DNA of 64,000 nucleotides, from the NCBI RefSeq assembly GCF_035751725.1, contig NZ_CP142104.1:62001-126000 (forward strand), in the 5' to 3' direction. This stretch comes from Pseudomonas frederiksbergensis (GTDB taxonomy: Bacteria; Pseudomonadota; Gammaproteobacteria; Pseudomonadales; Pseudomonadaceae). This document shows, piece after piece, positions 17,652 to 30,034 of this stretch (within the stretch, counting starts at the first letter, position 1; the number at the start of each line of letters is the position of its first letter). The notes under the pieces were generated by a model. The model made no database searches. It saw only the letters and a list, made by a program, of their open reading frames with translations, and was not told the DNA's origin. Made by a program: the position numbers and the translations under genes.

Positions 17652-18473
17652 TCACAGCGCCAGCTGGCGGCGCAGTTCGGCCAGCACCGGCGCGGTATCC
17701 GGGCGTACTCCGCGCCACAGGAAGAACGCTTCGCCCGCCTGCTCGGCGAGCATGCCCAGGCCATCCATCGCCACCGCCGCGCCGTGTTCCCGGGCCCAAC
17801 GGCAGAATGAAGTCGGCTCCTTGCCGTACATCATGTCGTAGCAAAAGGTCTTGCCCGGCTCGATCAGGCTTGCGGCAATCGGCGGGACATCGCCTGACAA
17901 GCTGGCGGACGTGGCGTTGATGATCAGGTCCACCGGTTCCTTCAACCAATCGAAACCACTGGCCGAGACCGGGCCCAGGTCGGCGAACAGCTCCGCCAGC
18001 AGCTCGGCCTTTTCTACCGTTCGATTGGCGATGATCACCGAAGCCGGCGCCTCGGCCAGCAGCGGTTCCAAGGCGCCGCGCACCGCGCCGCCGGCCCCGA
18101 GCAAGAGGATGCGCTTGCCCTTGAGGCTGAACCCGGCGTTGACGGTCAGGTCCCGCACCAGCCCCGCGCCGTCGGTGTTGTCGCCCAGGAGGCGGCCGTC
18201 GGCCAGTTTACTCAAAGTGTTGACCGCGCCGGCTCGCTGCGCCCGCTCGGTCAACTGATCAGCCAAGCGGAAAGCATCTTCCTTGAACGGCACGGTGACG
18301 TTCGCCCCACGGCCATCGCGGAAAAATCCCTTCGCGCAACCGGCAAAATCCTCCAAAGGGGCGAGCAACGTGCTGTAGTCCAATGCCTGGCCGGTCTGCT
18401 CGGCAAACAGGCGATGGATCAACGGCGACTTGCTGTGGCCGATCGGGTTACCCATTACAACGTAGCGGTCCAT
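17652..18473 (-). CDS. aroE: Shikimate dehydrogenase
   Basis: 273 residues, close to E. coli AroE. It reduces 3-dehydroshikimate to shikimate with NADPH in aromatic amino acid synthesis. Visible motifs: [20 protein letters not shown] binds shikimate; [11 protein letters not shown] carries the catalytic Lys; [14 protein letters not shown] is the glycine-rich NADP loop; [13 protein letters not shown] gives the NADP-specific NRT; a C-terminal [18 protein letters not shown] follows. Transcribed after hemF with a 13-base gap, as in many pseudomonads. Confidence 0.96.
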   Translation of the reverse strand: MDRYVVMGNPIGHSKSPLIHRLFAEQTGQALDYSTLLAPLEDFAGCAKGFFRDGRGANVTVPFKEDAFRLADQLTERAQRAGAVNTLSKLADGRLLGDNTDGAGLVRDLTVNAGFSLKGKRILLLGAGGAVRGALEPLLAEAPASVIIANRTVEKAELLAELFADLGPVSASGFDWLKEPVDLIINATSASLSGDVPPIAASLIEPGKTFCYDMMYGKEPTSFCRWAREHGAAVAMDGLGMLAEQAGEAFFLWRGVRPDTAPVLAELRRQLAL

Positions 18474-18486
18474 GGATAATCCCCGT

Positions 18487-20542
<2,056 letters not shown>

Positions 20543-20562
20543 TTCAAAGGCTGCCAAAGAAC

Positions 20563-20615
20563 CTGTGGGAGTGGTTCATCGTTTTCCCTAAGTGAACAGC
20601 ATGATGCTCCCACAG
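20563..20615. repeat. REP-like inverted repeat between qor and tsaC
   Basis: CTGTGGGAG and CTCCCACAG arms, 35 bases apart, sit between the convergent qor and tsaC genes. Degenerate REP, possible two-way terminator. Confidence 0.55.
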
Positions 20616-20636
20616 CGGGTTTTGCACCGGTCAAAG

Positions 20637-21194
20637 TCAGTCCGGGCGCAGTACCTTGCCCGTCGCCAGATCACGAATCACGCTCGGGTTCTTGCGTCCG
20701 CCCAGGTTGCCGCCCAGGACCAGATCGAGCTGGCCGCGGAAATACTGTTCGACGCGAATCCGCGTGCGCGCCGCCGGCCGGCCTTGTGGGTTGGCTGAGG
20801 TGGACACCAGCGGGCCGACCAACGAGCACAAATCACGAACGATCGGATGATCGCTGACCCGTAGCGCGACGGTGTCGTGCACGCCAGTGATCCACTCCGG
20901 CAGCAGGTTCTGGTGCGGCACCAGCCAGGTGTTGGGCCCTGGCCAGGTGCTGGCCATGCGGTCCATCCAGGTTTCGGGGAAATCCTCGAACAAAAAGTCG
21001 AACTGGCGAATGTTGTCAGCCACGAGTATCAGGCCCTTGTCGGGCCGTCGGGACTTGATCGCCAGTAGACGCTCCACCGCATCTTCGTTCCACGGATCGC
21101 AACCCAGGCCCCAGACCGCTTCGGTTGGATAGGCAATCACCGCCCCGGCGCGAATTTCTCGCGCGGCTTGTTGCACACGCCAACTGTTGACCAT
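20637..21194 (-). CDS. tsaC: L-threonylcarbamoyladenylate synthase
   Basis: 185 residues from [20 protein letters not shown] at 21194; seven upstream codons from a weaker start were left out because the family starts here. TsaC (YrdC/Sua5 short form) makes threonylcarbamoyl-AMP from threonine, bicarbonate and ATP, the first step in t6A37 tRNA modification. Motifs: [54 protein letters not shown] and [14 protein letters not shown]. It is downstream of dprA with a 60-base gap, the conserved pairing in gammaproteobacteria. Confidence 0.95.
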   Translation of the reverse strand: MVNSWRVQQAAREIRAGAVIAYPTEAVWGLGCDPWNEDAVERLLAIKSRRPDKGLILVADNIRQFDFLFEDFPETWMDRMASTWPGPNTWLVPHQNLLPEWITGVHDTVALRVSDHPIVRDLCSLVGPLVSTSANPQGRPAARTRIRVEQYFRGQLDLVLGGNLGGRKNPSVIRDLATGKVLRPD

Positions 21195-21254
21195 CAAACA
21201 TTCTCCGCAACGCAATTAAGGCTGTGGGCAGTTTACCGATCTTCCCCATAAAAC

Positions 21255-22349
21255 CTAGCGTGCGAACCAACGTCCGTTGTCACAAATGGCGCGGCCCTCC
21301 ATTTCCAGCTCGGTCAGCGCCGCCAGCACTTTGGGCAAACCCCAGCCACTGGCGTCGGCCAGCGCCTCGCTGCTCAGCGGCGCGGCGTGCAGCAGGCGCA
21401 GCAGCGGATGGGTCACAGGCACAGGCTCGGAGGCCAGCGGCAATCGCTGCCAACCGCGCAACGCTTCAAGGATGTGTTCGACGGTTTCCACCAGCGCCGC
21501 GCCGTCACGGATCAACTGATGACAGCCTCGGGCCCCTGGATGATGGATCGACCCAGGAATGGCATACACCTCGCGGCCCTGTTCTGCCGCAAGCCGGGCG
21601 GTGATCAGCGAACCACTGGCGACACTGGCTTCTACCACCAGCACCCCCAGGGACAAGCCACTGATGATGCGGTTGCGGCGCGGAAAGTTGCTGGCGTGGG
21701 GCGCCGCATCCAGCGGAAACTCCGAGACCACCGCGCTGCCTTGGGAAATCATCGCTTGCGCCAGCCGACGATTGCGCTGTGGATAAAAATTTTCCAGGCC
21801 GGTGCCGAGCACGCCGACCGTGCATCCGCCAACGTCCAGCGCGGCCTGATGCGCGGCGGCGTCGATGCCCAAGGCCAAGCCGCTGGTGATGACAAAGCCG
21901 GCTCCGGCCAGGCTGCGAGAGAACGCCGCCGCCGTGTCCATGCCCGGGCGCGATGCGCGTCGACTGCCCACCATCGCCAACTGCGGTTTTTCCAGGATCA
22001 AGGGGTCGCCAGCGACAAACAGCAGCGGCGGTGGATCACTGATCTGTGCGAGCAGCGCAGGGTATTCAGGCTGGTCCCACATCAGTAAATGCTGGTCCGG
22101 GCCGTCTAGCCAGGCCATTGCGTGGGCGGCGCCGTCGCGTATCTCCGGGGAGCGTCGGGCCTCGGCGCAAGTGGCCGGCAACCCCAGCGCCCGCCAGGCG
22201 CTGGCCGGCGCGCTGATGGCTTTGGAAGCCGAGCCAAAGGCCTCCATCAGGGTCATGAAACGTTTAGGTCCTACGTCTGGCAAGCGATGCAAGCGCAGAC
22301 GGGCCTCCAGTTCCGCAGGCGGAACCGAAGCAGATTCAGGCATTGGCAT
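21255..22349 (-). CDS. dprA: DNA-processing protein DprA (Smf)
   Basis: 364 residues. DprA binds incoming single-stranded DNA and loads RecA during natural transformation. An N-terminal helical/HhH-like part (LRLHRLPDVGPKRFMTLMEA) precedes the Rossmann-like DNA_processg_A domain: MVGSRRASRPGMDTAAAFSR, ITSGLALGIDAAAHQAAL, TVGVLGTGLENFYPQRNRRL, SEFPLDAAPHASNFPRRNRI and VEASVASGSLITARLA. A winged-helix C-terminal domain (VPVTHPLLRLLHAAPLSSEA onward) completes it. AAGGA eight bases upstream supports the ATG at 22349. Upstream, the LysM gene lies on the same strand. Confidence 0.95.
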   Translation of the reverse strand: MPMPESASVPPAELEARLRLHRLPDVGPKRFMTLMEAFGSASKAISAPASAWRALGLPATCAEARRSPEIRDGAAHAMAWLDGPDQHLLMWDQPEYPALLAQISDPPPLLFVAGDPLILEKPQLAMVGSRRASRPGMDTAAAFSRSLAGAGFVITSGLALGIDAAAHQAALDVGGCTVGVLGTGLENFYPQRNRRLAQAMISQGSAVVSEFPLDAAPHASNFPRRNRIISGLSLGVLVVEASVASGSLITARLAAEQGREVYAIPGSIHHPGARGCHQLIRDGAALVETVEHILEALRGWQRLPLASEPVPVTHPLLRLLHAAPLSSEALADASGWGLPKVLAALTELEMEGRAICDNGRWFAR

Positions 22350-22429
22350 GTGATCAATCCTTGATCGTTATAGCCCCGTTGAAACGGGAACAAGCTGTGG
22401 ATAACTCTGTTGGTAACTTGTGAGACCCG

Positions 22430-23455
22430 TTACGGATTGCGCACCTTGTCGAGGATCGCCAGCGACCGCGAGGCGTACAGCACCAAGCCATAACTGAGCT
22501 TGTCGTAGGTGCGGAACACCATCAGCAGGCCGGCGCGTTCGTCCGGAATCTTCACCGAGGCGCCGGTGATACGGTCGCGCACCGTTTCGCCGGTCTTCAT
22601 CACGGCGAGGACATTGCCTTCTTCCAGCCCGTCGCGCCGGCCCTTGTTCAGGGTGACCACGTCCATCGCGCCGATCTGCGTCACGCCCCGGGGTACATCG
22701 AGGATCAGTCCCTGGATGTCCGTTTTCGGCGCGCTGGGCATGAACGTCGAATTGATCGAGCGCTCTTCGCCGCTGAACAGGCGATCGCCGAGGCGCACCT
22801 CCTGGGTTGTGCGTTGCAGGGCCAGGGTGGTGACGTCGCCTTCGGTGGCAACGATTTCGCCGCTGCCGATGTCATCGGCGTTGATGCCCAAAAATTCCTT
22901 GGTCTCGGGATCGGTGTAGACCTTGCCCTGGCGGAAGATGCCGTAGGCCGACTGGCTCGTATCGAAGTTGCCGCGGGCGAAGATCGTGTCGCCGGTGCCG
23001 CTGAGCACTCGTTCGGCATCACCTGCCACGACATAGGGCGCCCGGTTGAAATCTTCCGCCGTGTCGACGATGCGGTTGCTCAGCAAAAAGCTGTTGATGG
23101 CCTGCAGCGGAATGCTCGGGATGGCATCGGCTACCGGTGAACTGCGAATGCGCGGCGACAGCTTGATGGTGCCGCGGGAGGCGCCGCGATTGAGGGTCAG
23201 GCGCGGCTGGCCGTTGACGTAGACCAGCGACAGGGTGTCGCCGGGGTAGATCAGGTTGGGGTTTTCGATCTGCGGGTTGGCCTGCCACAGCTCCGGCCAT
23301 TTCCACGGCTCGCGCAGGTATTTGCCGGAAATGTCCCACAGCGTATCCCCCGTCACCACTGTGTATTGCTGTGGAAAACCTTCCCGAAGTTGCACTTGCC
23401 CGTGCGCGATACCGGCCGAGGCCAGGAGCAGCAGGGCGAGTAGTGATTTCCTCAT
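22430..23455 (-). CDS. LysM-domain secreted protein
   Basis: 341 residues: signal peptide (MRKSLLALLLLASAGIAHG), then one LysM domain (about residues 29-80: YTVVTGDTLWDISGKYLREP, NPNLIYPGDTLSLVY) that binds peptidoglycan glycan chains, then ~250 residues of beta-rich sequence with no motif I recognise (GEIVATEGDVTTLALQRTTQ). It is the protein always found beside def and dprA in pseudomonads. The Shine-Dalgarno AAAGGGA lies about eight bases before the ATG. It is divergent from def, sharing a 154-base promoter region. Confidence 0.88.
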   Translation of the reverse strand: MRKSLLALLLLASAGIAHGQVQLREGFPQQYTVVTGDTLWDISGKYLREPWKWPELWQANPQIENPNLIYPGDTLSLVYVNGQPRLTLNRGASRGTIKLSPRIRSSPVADAIPSIPLQAINSFLLSNRIVDTAEDFNRAPYVVAGDAERVLSGTGDTIFARGNFDTSQSAYGIFRQGKVYTDPETKEFLGINADDIGSGEIVATEGDVTTLALQRTTQEVRLGDRLFSGEERSINSTFMPSAPKTDIQGLILDVPRGVTQIGAMDVVTLNKGRRDGLEEGNVLAVMKTGETVRDRITGASVKIPDERAGLLMVFRTYDKLSYGLVLYASRSLAILDKVRNP

Positions 23456-23609
23456 GCGGTGAATCCCTTTATTATGTGCGTTCGCGTAAAACGCCAGAGC
23501 CCCCGTGGCTCGCTCTGTTCAAGAGCAACGTTTTACAACGGTAGCCTGCATCCCAAGACACGCCAGGCGAGCCACCCGACTTTACTTCACACGTGCATTT
23601 ATCAAGCTT

Positions 23610-24116
23610 ATGGCCATTTTGAACATTCTCGAATTTCCGGACCCGCGCCTGCGCACTATCGCCAAACCGGTGGCCGTAGTGGACGACGAAGTGCGTCAGC
23701 TGGTCGATGACATGTTTGAAACAATGTATGAGGCGCCAGGCATCGGCCTCGCCGCGACCCAGGTCAACGTGCACAAGCGTATCGTCGTCATGGACCTCTC
23801 CGAAGACCGCAGCGAGCCGCGGGTGTTCATCAACCCCGAGTTCGAAACCCTGACCGACGAAATGGACCAGTACCAGGAAGGTTGCCTTTCAGTGCCGGGC
23901 TTCTACGAAAACGTCGACCGCCCGCAAAAGGTCAAGATCAAGGCCCTGGACCGTGACGGCCAGCCTTATGAACTGATCGCCGAAGGCCTGCTGGCGGTGT
24001 GCATCCAGCACGAATGCGACCACCTCAACGGCAAGCTGTTCGTCGATTACCTGTCTAATCTCAAGCGTGACCGGATCAAGAAAAAACTGGAAAAGATCCA
24101 TCGCCAGAACGCTTGA
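23610..24116 (+). CDS. def: Peptide deformylase
   Basis: 168 residues from [20 protein letters not shown] at 23610; the longer upstream frame has no family match. It removes the N-formyl group from nascent proteins. All three motifs are present: [10 protein letters not shown] (motif I), EGCLSVPGF (motif II, zinc Cys) and [16 protein letters not shown] (motif III, zinc His pair and catalytic Glu). fmt follows and makes the formyl-Met-tRNA that creates its substrate, though a strong terminator lies between. Confidence 0.96.
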   Translation: MAILNILEFPDPRLRTIAKPVAVVDDEVRQLVDDMFETMYEAPGIGLAATQVNVHKRIVVMDLSEDRSEPRVFINPEFETLTDEMDQYQEGCLSVPGFYENVDRPQKVKIKALDRDGQPYELIAEGLLAVCIQHECDHLNGKLFVDYLSNLKRDRIKKKLEKIHRQNA

Positions 24117-24127
24117 TGCCCCCCTTC

Positions 24128-24158
24128 AAAGGCTTGCTGCGGCAAGCCTTTTTCTTTT
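24128..24158 (+). terminator. Rho-independent terminator after def
   Basis: Perfect ten-base arms AAAGGCTTGC / GCAAGCCTTT with a TGCG loop followed by TTCTTTTT. Lies between def and fmt, so fmt needs readthrough or its own promoter. Confidence 0.85.
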
Positions 24159-24187
24159 TGCGACTGCTTTGTAATTGAGAGTTTTCC

Positions 24188-25147
24188 ATGACTGAGCCAC
24201 TGCGCATCGTCTTTGCCGGCACTCCCGAGTTTGCCGCCGAACATCTCAAGGCCCTGCTGGCCAGCCCCCATGAAATCGTCGCGGTCTACACCCAGCCGGA
24301 CCGTCCGGCCGGTCGCGGGCAAAAACTGATGCCCAGCCCGGTCAAGCAATTGGCCCTGGAAAACGGCCTGCCAGTCCTGCAACCGCCGACCCTGCGCGAC
24401 GCGCAAGCCCAAGCTGAACTGGCGGCGCTGAAGCCGGACTTGATGGTGGTGGTCGCCTACGGCCTGATCCTGCCGCAAGTAGTGCTCGATATTCCGCGCC
24501 TGGGTTGCATCAACAGCCACGCCTCGCTGCTGCCGCGTTGGCGCGGTGCCGCGCCGATCCAGCGCGCCGTGGAAGCGGGCGATGCCGAAAGCGGCGTGAC
24601 GGTGATGCGCATGGAAGCCGGCCTGGACACCGGGCCGATGCTGCTCAAGGCCAGCACCCCCATCAGCGCCGAAGACACCGGCGGCAGCCTGCACGACCGC
24701 CTCGCGCTGATCGGCCCGCCAGCGGTGGTCCAGGCCATTGCCGGCCTCGCCGCCGGCACCCTGCAAGGCGAAGTGCAGGACGACAGCCTCGCCACCTACG
24801 CGCACAAACTGAACAAGGACGAAGCCCGCATCGACTGGAGCCGCCCAGCCGTCGAGCTGGAGCGCCTGGTGCGGGCCTTCAACCCTTGGCCGATCTGCCA
24901 CAGCACCTTGAACGGCGAAGCCCTGAAAGTGTTGGCGGCCAGCTGCGCCGAAGGGAAGGGCGCGCCGGGTGAAATCCTCAGCGCCAGCAAGGACGGCCTG
25001 GTCGTCGCCTGCGGTGAACAGGCCCTGTGCCTGACCCGCCTGCAACTGCCCGGCGGCAAGGCACTGAACTTCACCGACCTGTTCAACAGTCGCCGTGAGA
25101 AGTTCGCCGTCGGCACCGTCCTCGGCCAAGCGGCGGACGCTTCATGA
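24188..25147 (+). CDS. fmt: Methionyl-tRNA formyltransferase
   Basis: 319 residues. It formylates initiator Met-tRNA with 10-formyl-tetrahydrofolate. Motifs: [35 protein letters not shown] (specificity loop), [40 protein letters not shown] (catalytic Asn-x-His and SLLP folate site) and [17 protein letters not shown] (catalytic Asp). The C-terminal tRNA-binding domain begins near residue 205. The stop overlaps the rsmB start by four bases (ATGA), so both are one transcript. Confidence 0.96.
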   Translation: MTEPLRIVFAGTPEFAAEHLKALLASPHEIVAVYTQPDRPAGRGQKLMPSPVKQLALENGLPVLQPPTLRDAQAQAELAALKPDLMVVVAYGLILPQVVLDIPRLGCINSHASLLPRWRGAAPIQRAVEAGDAESGVTVMRMEAGLDTGPMLLKASTPISAEDTGGSLHDRLALIGPPAVVQAIAGLAAGTLQGEVQDDSLATYAHKLNKDEARIDWSRPAVELERLVRAFNPWPICHSTLNGEALKVLAASCAEGKGAPGEILSASKDGLVVACGEQALCLTRLQLPGGKALNFTDLFNSRREKFAVGTVLGQAADAS

Positions 25148-26454
25148 ACCCGCGTCTGGCCGCCGCCAAGGCACTTGCCGCCGTCCTCAGCGGCAAAGCC
25201 TCGCTGAACAGTTCCCTGCCGACCCAACTGGACAAGGTCGAAGATCGCGATCGCGGTTTCACCCAGGACCTGGCGTTCGGCACCGCCCGTTGGCAACCGC
25301 GCCTCTCGGCCCTGGCGGCCAAGCTGTTGCAAAAACCGTTCAAGGCTGCCGATGCCGACGTCGAAGCGCTGCTGCTGGTGGGCCTCTATCAACTGCTCTA
25401 CACCCGCGTCCCGGCCCACGCCGCCATCGGCGAAACCGTGGGCTGCGCCGACAAGCTGAAAAAACCTTGGGCCAAGGCCCTGCTCAACGCCGTGTTGCGC
25501 CGCGCCCAGCGGGAAAGCGAAGCCCTGCTGGCCGAACTCGAACATGACCCGGTGGTCCGCACCGCCCACCCGCGCTGGTTGCAGAAATCCCTCAAGGCCT
25601 TCTGGCCTGAGCAATGGGAAGCCATCTGCGCCGCCAACAACGCCCATCCGCCGATGATCCTGCGGGTCAATCGTCGCCACCACACCCGCGATGCTTACCT
25701 CGCATTGCTGGGCGAGGCGGGTATCCCGGCCATCCCATGCCAATACAGCCGCGACGGCATCGTCCTGGAAACCCCAGGCGATGTGCGCGCGCTGCCGGGC
25801 TTTGCCGAAGGCTGGATCAGCGTCCAGGACGAAGCCGCCCAATTGGCCGCCGACCTGCTGGAGCTGGCGCCCGGCCAACGGGTGCTGGACGCCTGCTGCG
25901 CGCCGGGTGGCAAGACCTGTCACATCCTCGAGGCCGAGCCGAAACTGGCCGGCGTCGTAGCCGTGGACCTGGAAGCCAAGCGCCTGGTGCGAGTGAAAGA
26001 AAACCTCGAACGCCTGGGCCTGGACGCCCAGCTGATCGCCGCCGATGGCCGCGACACCGCGACCTGGTGGGACGGCAAGCCGTTCCAGCGCATCCTCCTC
26101 GACGCCCCGTGCTCGGCCACTGGCGTGATCCGCCGCCATCCGGACATCAAGCTCACCCGCCAGCCGGACGACATCGCCGCATTGGCCGTGTTGCAAGGCG
26201 AGCTGCTCGATGCCATGTGGTCGACCCTGGACGTAGGCGGCATGCTGCTCTACGCCACCTGCTCGACCTTGCCGACAGAAAACACCGAAGTGATCGAAGC
26301 GTTCCTCGCCCGCACCCCGGGCGCCCGGGAGCTGGACATCGCCACCCAGGCCGGCCTCAAGCAGCCCCATGGCCGGCAGTTGTTGGCCCAGGAAGGCGGG
26401 CACGATGGGTTCTATTACGCCAAGCTGATCAAAATCGCCGCCGCACGCGGTTAA
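25144..26454 (+). CDS. rsmB: 16S rRNA (cytosine-967-C5) methyltransferase
   Basis: 436 residues. N-terminal NusB-like RNA-binding domain (residues about 1-140: [31 protein letters not shown]), then the Rossmann methyltransferase: [16 protein letters not shown] (SAM motif I), [32 protein letters not shown] (motif IV with the catalytic/release Cys) and [20 protein letters not shown] (motif VI Cys nucleophile). It methylates C967 of 16S rRNA. It sits in the conserved def-fmt-rsmB-trkA order, coupled to fmt by a 4-base overlap. Confidence 0.96.
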   Translation: MNPRLAAAKALAAVLSGKASLNSSLPTQLDKVEDRDRGFTQDLAFGTARWQPRLSALAAKLLQKPFKAADADVEALLLVGLYQLLYTRVPAHAAIGETVGCADKLKKPWAKALLNAVLRRAQRESEALLAELEHDPVVRTAHPRWLQKSLKAFWPEQWEAICAANNAHPPMILRVNRRHHTRDAYLALLGEAGIPAIPCQYSRDGIVLETPGDVRALPGFAEGWISVQDEAAQLAADLLELAPGQRVLDACCAPGGKTCHILEAEPKLAGVVAVDLEAKRLVRVKENLERLGLDAQLIAADGRDTATWWDGKPFQRILLDAPCSATGVIRRHPDIKLTRQPDDIAALAVLQGELLDAMWSTLDVGGMLLYATCSTLPTENTEVIEAFLARTPGARELDIATQAGLKQPHGRQLLAQEGGHDGFYYAKLIKIAAARG

Positions 26455-26478
26455 AACCGATTCGATAGGAGTGAATGG

Positions 26479-27852
26479 ATGAAAATCATCATCCTGGGTG
26501 CAGGGCAGGTTGGCGGTTCGCTGGCGGAACACTTGGCCAGCGAAGCCAACGACATCACCGTGGTCGACACCGACGGCGAACGCCTGCGCGACCTCGGTGA
26601 CCGCCTCGACATTCGTACGGTACAAGGCCGCGGTTCCTTGCCGACGGTCTTGCGCCAGGCCGGCGCCGACGACGCCGACATGCTCGTGGCCGTGACCAAC
26701 AGCGACGAAACCAACATGGTCGCCTGCCAAGTCGCCCACACGTTGTTCCACACCCCGACCAAGATCGCCCGGGTACGCGAAGCGTCCTACCTGACCCGCG
26801 CCGACCTCTTCGACAACGAAGCGATCCCGGTGGACGTGCTGATCAGCCCCGAGCAGGTGGTGACCAACTACATCAAGCGCCTGATCGAGCACCCCGGTGC
26901 CCTGCAGGTGATCGACTTTGCCGAGAGCAAGGCGCAACTGGTGGCGGTCAAGGCCTACTACGGCGGCCCGCTGGTGGGCCAGCAATTGCGCCAATTGCGC
27001 GAGCACATGCCCAATGTCGAGACCCGCGTGGCGGCGATTTTCCGCCGTGACCGGCCGATCCTGCCCCAGGGCGACACGGTGATCGAAGCCGACGACGAAG
27101 TCTTCTTCATCGCCGCCAAGGCGAACATTCGCGCAGTCATGAGCGAAATGCGCCGCCTCGACGAGAACTACAAGCGCATCGTCATCGCCGGCGGCGGCCA
27201 GATCGGCGAACGCCTGGCCGAAGCCATCGAAAGCCGCTACCAGGTCAAGATCATCGAGATGAACCCGGCACGCTGCCGCTACCTCTCCGACACTCTCGAC
27301 AGCACCGTGGTGCTGCAGGGCAGCGCCTCCGACCGCGACCTGCTGCTGGAAGAAAACATCGCCGACGCCGACATCTTCCTGGCCCTGACCAACGACGACG
27401 AAGCCAACATCATGTCCTCGCTGCTGGCCAAGCGCCTGGGGGCGAAGAAGGTCATGACCATCATCAACAACCCGGCCTACGTCGACCTGATCCAGGGCGG
27501 CGACATCGACATCGCCATCAGCCCGCAACTGGCCACCATCGGCACCTTGCTCGCCCACGTGCGCCGCGGCGACATCGTCAGCGTCCACTCCCTGCGCCGC
27601 GGCGCGGCCGAAGCCATCGAAGCCATCGCCCACGGCGACGCCAAGTCCAGCAAAGTGATCGGCAAAGCCATCCGCGACATCGGCCTGCCACCCGGCACCA
27701 CCATCGGCGCGATCATCCGCGACGAAGAAGTCCTCATCGCCCACGACGACACCGTGATCCAGACCGGCGACCATGTGATCCTGTTCCTGGTGGATAAGAA
27801 GCACATTCGCGATGTCGAGAAGCTGTTCCACGTGGGGTTGAGCTTTTTCTGA
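26479..27852 (+). CDS. trkA: Trk potassium uptake regulator TrkA
   Basis: 457 residues, two tandem RCK units, as in E. coli TrkA (458 aa). First unit: [20 protein letters not shown] (NAD loop), then a TrkA-C domain; second unit: [20 protein letters not shown] from about residue 235, then [20 protein letters not shown] and a second TrkA-C domain at the end. It is the peripheral NAD(H)-binding protein that gates TrkH/TrkG potassium channels. 24 bases after rsmB with a GGAG Shine-Dalgarno. Confidence 0.96.
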   Translation: MKIIILGAGQVGGSLAEHLASEANDITVVDTDGERLRDLGDRLDIRTVQGRGSLPTVLRQAGADDADMLVAVTNSDETNMVACQVAHTLFHTPTKIARVREASYLTRADLFDNEAIPVDVLISPEQVVTNYIKRLIEHPGALQVIDFAESKAQLVAVKAYYGGPLVGQQLRQLREHMPNVETRVAAIFRRDRPILPQGDTVIEADDEVFFIAAKANIRAVMSEMRRLDENYKRIVIAGGGQIGERLAEAIESRYQVKIIEMNPARCRYLSDTLDSTVVLQGSASDRDLLLEENIADADIFLALTNDDEANIMSSLLAKRLGAKKVMTIINNPAYVDLIQGGDIDIAISPQLATIGTLLAHVRRGDIVSVHSLRRGAAEAIEAIAHGDAKSSKVIGKAIRDIGLPPGTTIGAIIRDEEVLIAHDDTVIQTGDHVILFLVDKKHIRDVEKLFHVGLSFF

Positions 27853-27883
27853 TCCAGGCTGTGCGGTAGCGGTGATGGCCTCA

Positions 27884-27974
27884 TCGCGAGCAAGCTCGTT
27901 CCCACAAAGGCTCGCCGTCGTTCACAAAAATTGTGATCGACCGAGATCCACTGTGGGAGCGAGCCTGCTCGCGA
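27884..27974. repeat. Inverted REP pair
   Basis: TCGCGAGCAAGCTCG at the left faces GAGCGAGCCTGCTCGCGA at the right, a pair of oppositely oriented REPs between trkA and the TPR gene; TTCACAAAAATTGTGA lies in the loop. Confidence 0.7.
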
Positions 27975-28028
27975 AAGCTATCCAACAGCCAACCGAACAA
28001 CCCCTGACACACCGATAAGGACGCCCCC

Positions 28029-28340
28029 ATGCTCGACTCCCTGGAAAAAATGCTCGCCAAGGGCATGGACAACGCCCTTCTCCGCTTCGGCCTCGGCAAA
28101 GGCTACCTAGACCTAGGCGAATTCCCCCGCGCCGCCGAACACCTCCAACGCTGCGTCGAATTCGACCCCAAGTATTCAGCTGCATGGAAACTACTGGGCA
28201 AGGCCCACCAAGGCCAAGGCAACGCCGCCGCAGCCCGCCAAGCCTGGGAACAAGGCCTTGAAGCCGCCCGAGCCCACGGCGACAAACAAGCCGAAAAAGA
28301 AATGACCGTGTTCCTCAAGAAGCTGGATCGCCACCCCTGA
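28029..28340 (+). CDS. Tetratricopeptide-repeat protein
   Basis: 103 residues, cytoplasmic, all alpha: ALLRFGLGKGYLDLGEFPRA, AEHLQRCVEFDPKYSAAWKL and LGKAHQGQGNAAAARQAWEQ make about two and a half TPR units (residues 12-90). No signal peptide or catalytic motif. Such small TPR proteins act as adapters. It is the last gene with ordinary Pseudomonas composition before the A/T-rich region. Confidence 0.85.
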   Translation: MLDSLEKMLAKGMDNALLRFGLGKGYLDLGEFPRAAEHLQRCVEFDPKYSAAWKLLGKAHQGQGNAAAARQAWEQGLEAARAHGDKQAEKEMTVFLKKLDRHP

Positions 28341-28861
28341 CTTCACACAAAATTGCTTTTGTGGTGAAGGAGCTTGCTCCCGCTTGAGTGCGAAGCACTC
28401 ACAAGAAGTCCACCGCATTCACATGCCCGCCCGCCAACACACAACCCCGTGGCGAGGGGATTTATCCCCGCTGGGCTGCGTAGCAGCCCCGAAACGGTCA
28501 ACGCGGTTTGTCTGATATGACGGAAACTAACAGAGAGCTCTCCCTAACAAGTGCCTGCTGTCGGCCAGCAGCAGTCATTCGAACGCTTCGCCCAAAAAGG
28601 GGCGAATCTTCGCAATTCTCCTCTGCCAGTTTCCCGGTCCCTTAGAGCCCTGAAACACGCCTTTCTTGATTCGATACAGGTCTGTTAGGGGCTGCAGCAT
28701 ACTAAATGCACCCTATTTAGGCCTGATAGCTGGCAGGCAATATGCCATCAAGGTAGGCTTGACGATGAGTGTTCACAGCAATTGTGCCGAGATCTTCAAG
28801 TGACTTGAAGGAAGAAGGCGCGCTTCCTTCTCTCGATTAAAAAATAAGGGTGAGTGAATTA
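28341..28861. other. Left junction of the accessory region; two REP hairpins
   Basis: No gene seen in about 520 bases. 28361-28402 and 28451-28490 are REP-type hairpins (GGAGCTTGCTCC; GGGCTGC-GTA-GCAGCCC). After about 28500 the sequence becomes A/T-richer and the codon pattern changes, so the island boundary lies here. A hairpin GAAGGAAG/CTTCCTTC (28807-28830) precedes the next gene. No tRNA or obvious direct repeat was recognised. Confidence 0.5.
28807..28830. other. Hairpin upstream of the membrane protein gene
   Basis: Perfect eight-base arms GAAGGAAG / CTTCCTTC around AAGGCGCG, followed by no T run. It sits about 30 bases before the start codon at 28862 and could mask or regulate initiation. 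Confidence 0.4.
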
Positions 28862-29929
28862 ATGGGTAGCGATGCAGATGTAAATAAAAATAAACTACTC
28901 ATAAAGCAGGGTGATATATGGTTCGGCAAAGAAGTCGAATCTGTGCATGTTCGCGGAACTGATTATGTTATTTATAGCATGGTCGGCGATGATCATTGCT
29001 CTTGGTATTTTGAGTCGAATGATGAAAGAATCGACGAGGCATTGAGACTACTCAACAAGAGCCTTGTTAAAATAAGTTACAAGTTTAGAGGAGTCATTTC
29101 TGGCGTTATAAGCAAGCTAATACTTAATGCTGTTAGGACGATATTTAGGGAGCGTGATAATAAAGAAGCTATTACTGGCGCTCTTTTGGCACTTGAACAA
29201 CAAATTGACCTGCTAGTTGGTGTGCAGGTCGTCATAGCTCAGAATGAAAAGCTCAAAGTTTGGATAACTGAAGATAATCGTATCGTTCATCATGTAAAAA
29301 AGGCATTCATTACTCCTGAAGTAGGTGCGGCTGTCAAAGAATTTAAGATTTTAGAGTCATTCGCTATCGCGATGCTCCCTTTAAAGAAACATCCGCTATT
29401 TTTTAGGCGTCTGGCTGCAGCTTTTGCTGGAAGACTGGAAAGCTTTGATGATCCATTGATTTCTGCGGTATTTGATGAGCTAAGGCTTTACGTGAACAAG
29501 ACCGTTGAGAACGATTTAAAAGTAAGATATTTGTCGGTAGCTTTCCTAATAACTTTTTTGTTCGTTGGCCTAGCCTTTTCAGTATACCGATCTAACTTTT
29601 TTTCTGGTTTTATCCAGCAGGCGATAGTAGCTGTTTCGGGCGGGGTTCTTGGTGCATTTATTTCGGTGCTGGAACGCTCAAAAAATATTGTTATCAGTGA
29701 GCATGAGACTGATGCGTTAGTTGTCATGCAATGTATTGTTAGGGTTTTTCTGGGCGGAGTATTTGGACTAATTGTTATTAGTGCGGTTGCTTCTGGAGTC
29801 GCCTTCACTCTTTTTAATAAGTCGTCAGCTGCAATGCTGTTGCTGGGTGTGGTGTCAGGGTTTAGTGAAAGATTAATTCCAGAATTAATTCAAGGTATAA
29901 GCATACGCGGAGATAAGCAAGAGCCGTAA
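28862..29929 (+). CDS. Accessory membrane protein of unknown function, soluble N-part and four C-terminal helices
   Basis: 355 residues from the ATG at 28862 (four codons after a GTG that sits on top of the AAGGG). I do not recognise the family. Residues 1-210 look soluble and mixed alpha/beta, with an early HVRGTDYVIYSMVGDDHCSW segment. Four hydrophobic stretches follow: YLSVAFLITFLFVGLAFSVY, a Gly-rich AIVAVSGGVLGAFISVLERS, IVRVFLGGVFGLIVISAVAS and AAMLLLGVVSGFSERLIPEL. The gene is clearly A/T-rich with codons (AAA, ATA, TTA) unlike the core genes, so it is acquired. A membrane effector in a defence setting is a guess from its neighbours only. Confidence 0.7.
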   Translation: MGSDADVNKNKLLIKQGDIWFGKEVESVHVRGTDYVIYSMVGDDHCSWYFESNDERIDEALRLLNKSLVKISYKFRGVISGVISKLILNAVRTIFRERDNKEAITGALLALEQQIDLLVGVQVVIAQNEKLKVWITEDNRIVHHVKKAFITPEVGAAVKEFKILESFAIAMLPLKKHPLFFRRLAAAFAGRLESFDDPLISAVFDELRLYVNKTVENDLKVRYLSVAFLITFLFVGLAFSVYRSNFFSGFIQQAIVAVSGGVLGAFISVLERSKNIVISEHETDALVVMQCIVRVFLGGVFGLIVISAVASGVAFTLFNKSSAAMLLLGVVSGFSERLIPELIQGISIRGDKQEP

Positions 29930-29938
29930 TGAGGGAAA

Positions 29939-29958
29939 CCGGGGACAGACCACGATTT
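29939..29958. repeat. GGGGACAGACCACGATTT repeat motif
   Basis: This short sequence, and the GGGGACGGATTTAT motif at 30061-30081, recur in pseudomonads beside REP-associated (IS200-like) transposase genes; no transposase is encoded here. Recognition is from memory. Confidence 0.4.
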
Positions 29959-30034
29959 GGGCTCACTTGTAATCGGACTGTCTCATAATCGTATCTTTCC
30001 CCTATTCCTAGTAAAAGTCGTAATAAAGCGCCCA

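Noticed and set aside
24796..27831. A 1011-codon minus-strand frame opposite fmt, rsmB and trkA
   Set aside because: It is the mirror of strongly GC3-biased genes; the sense genes have full sets of family motifs, the antisense translation is low-complexity and matches nothing.
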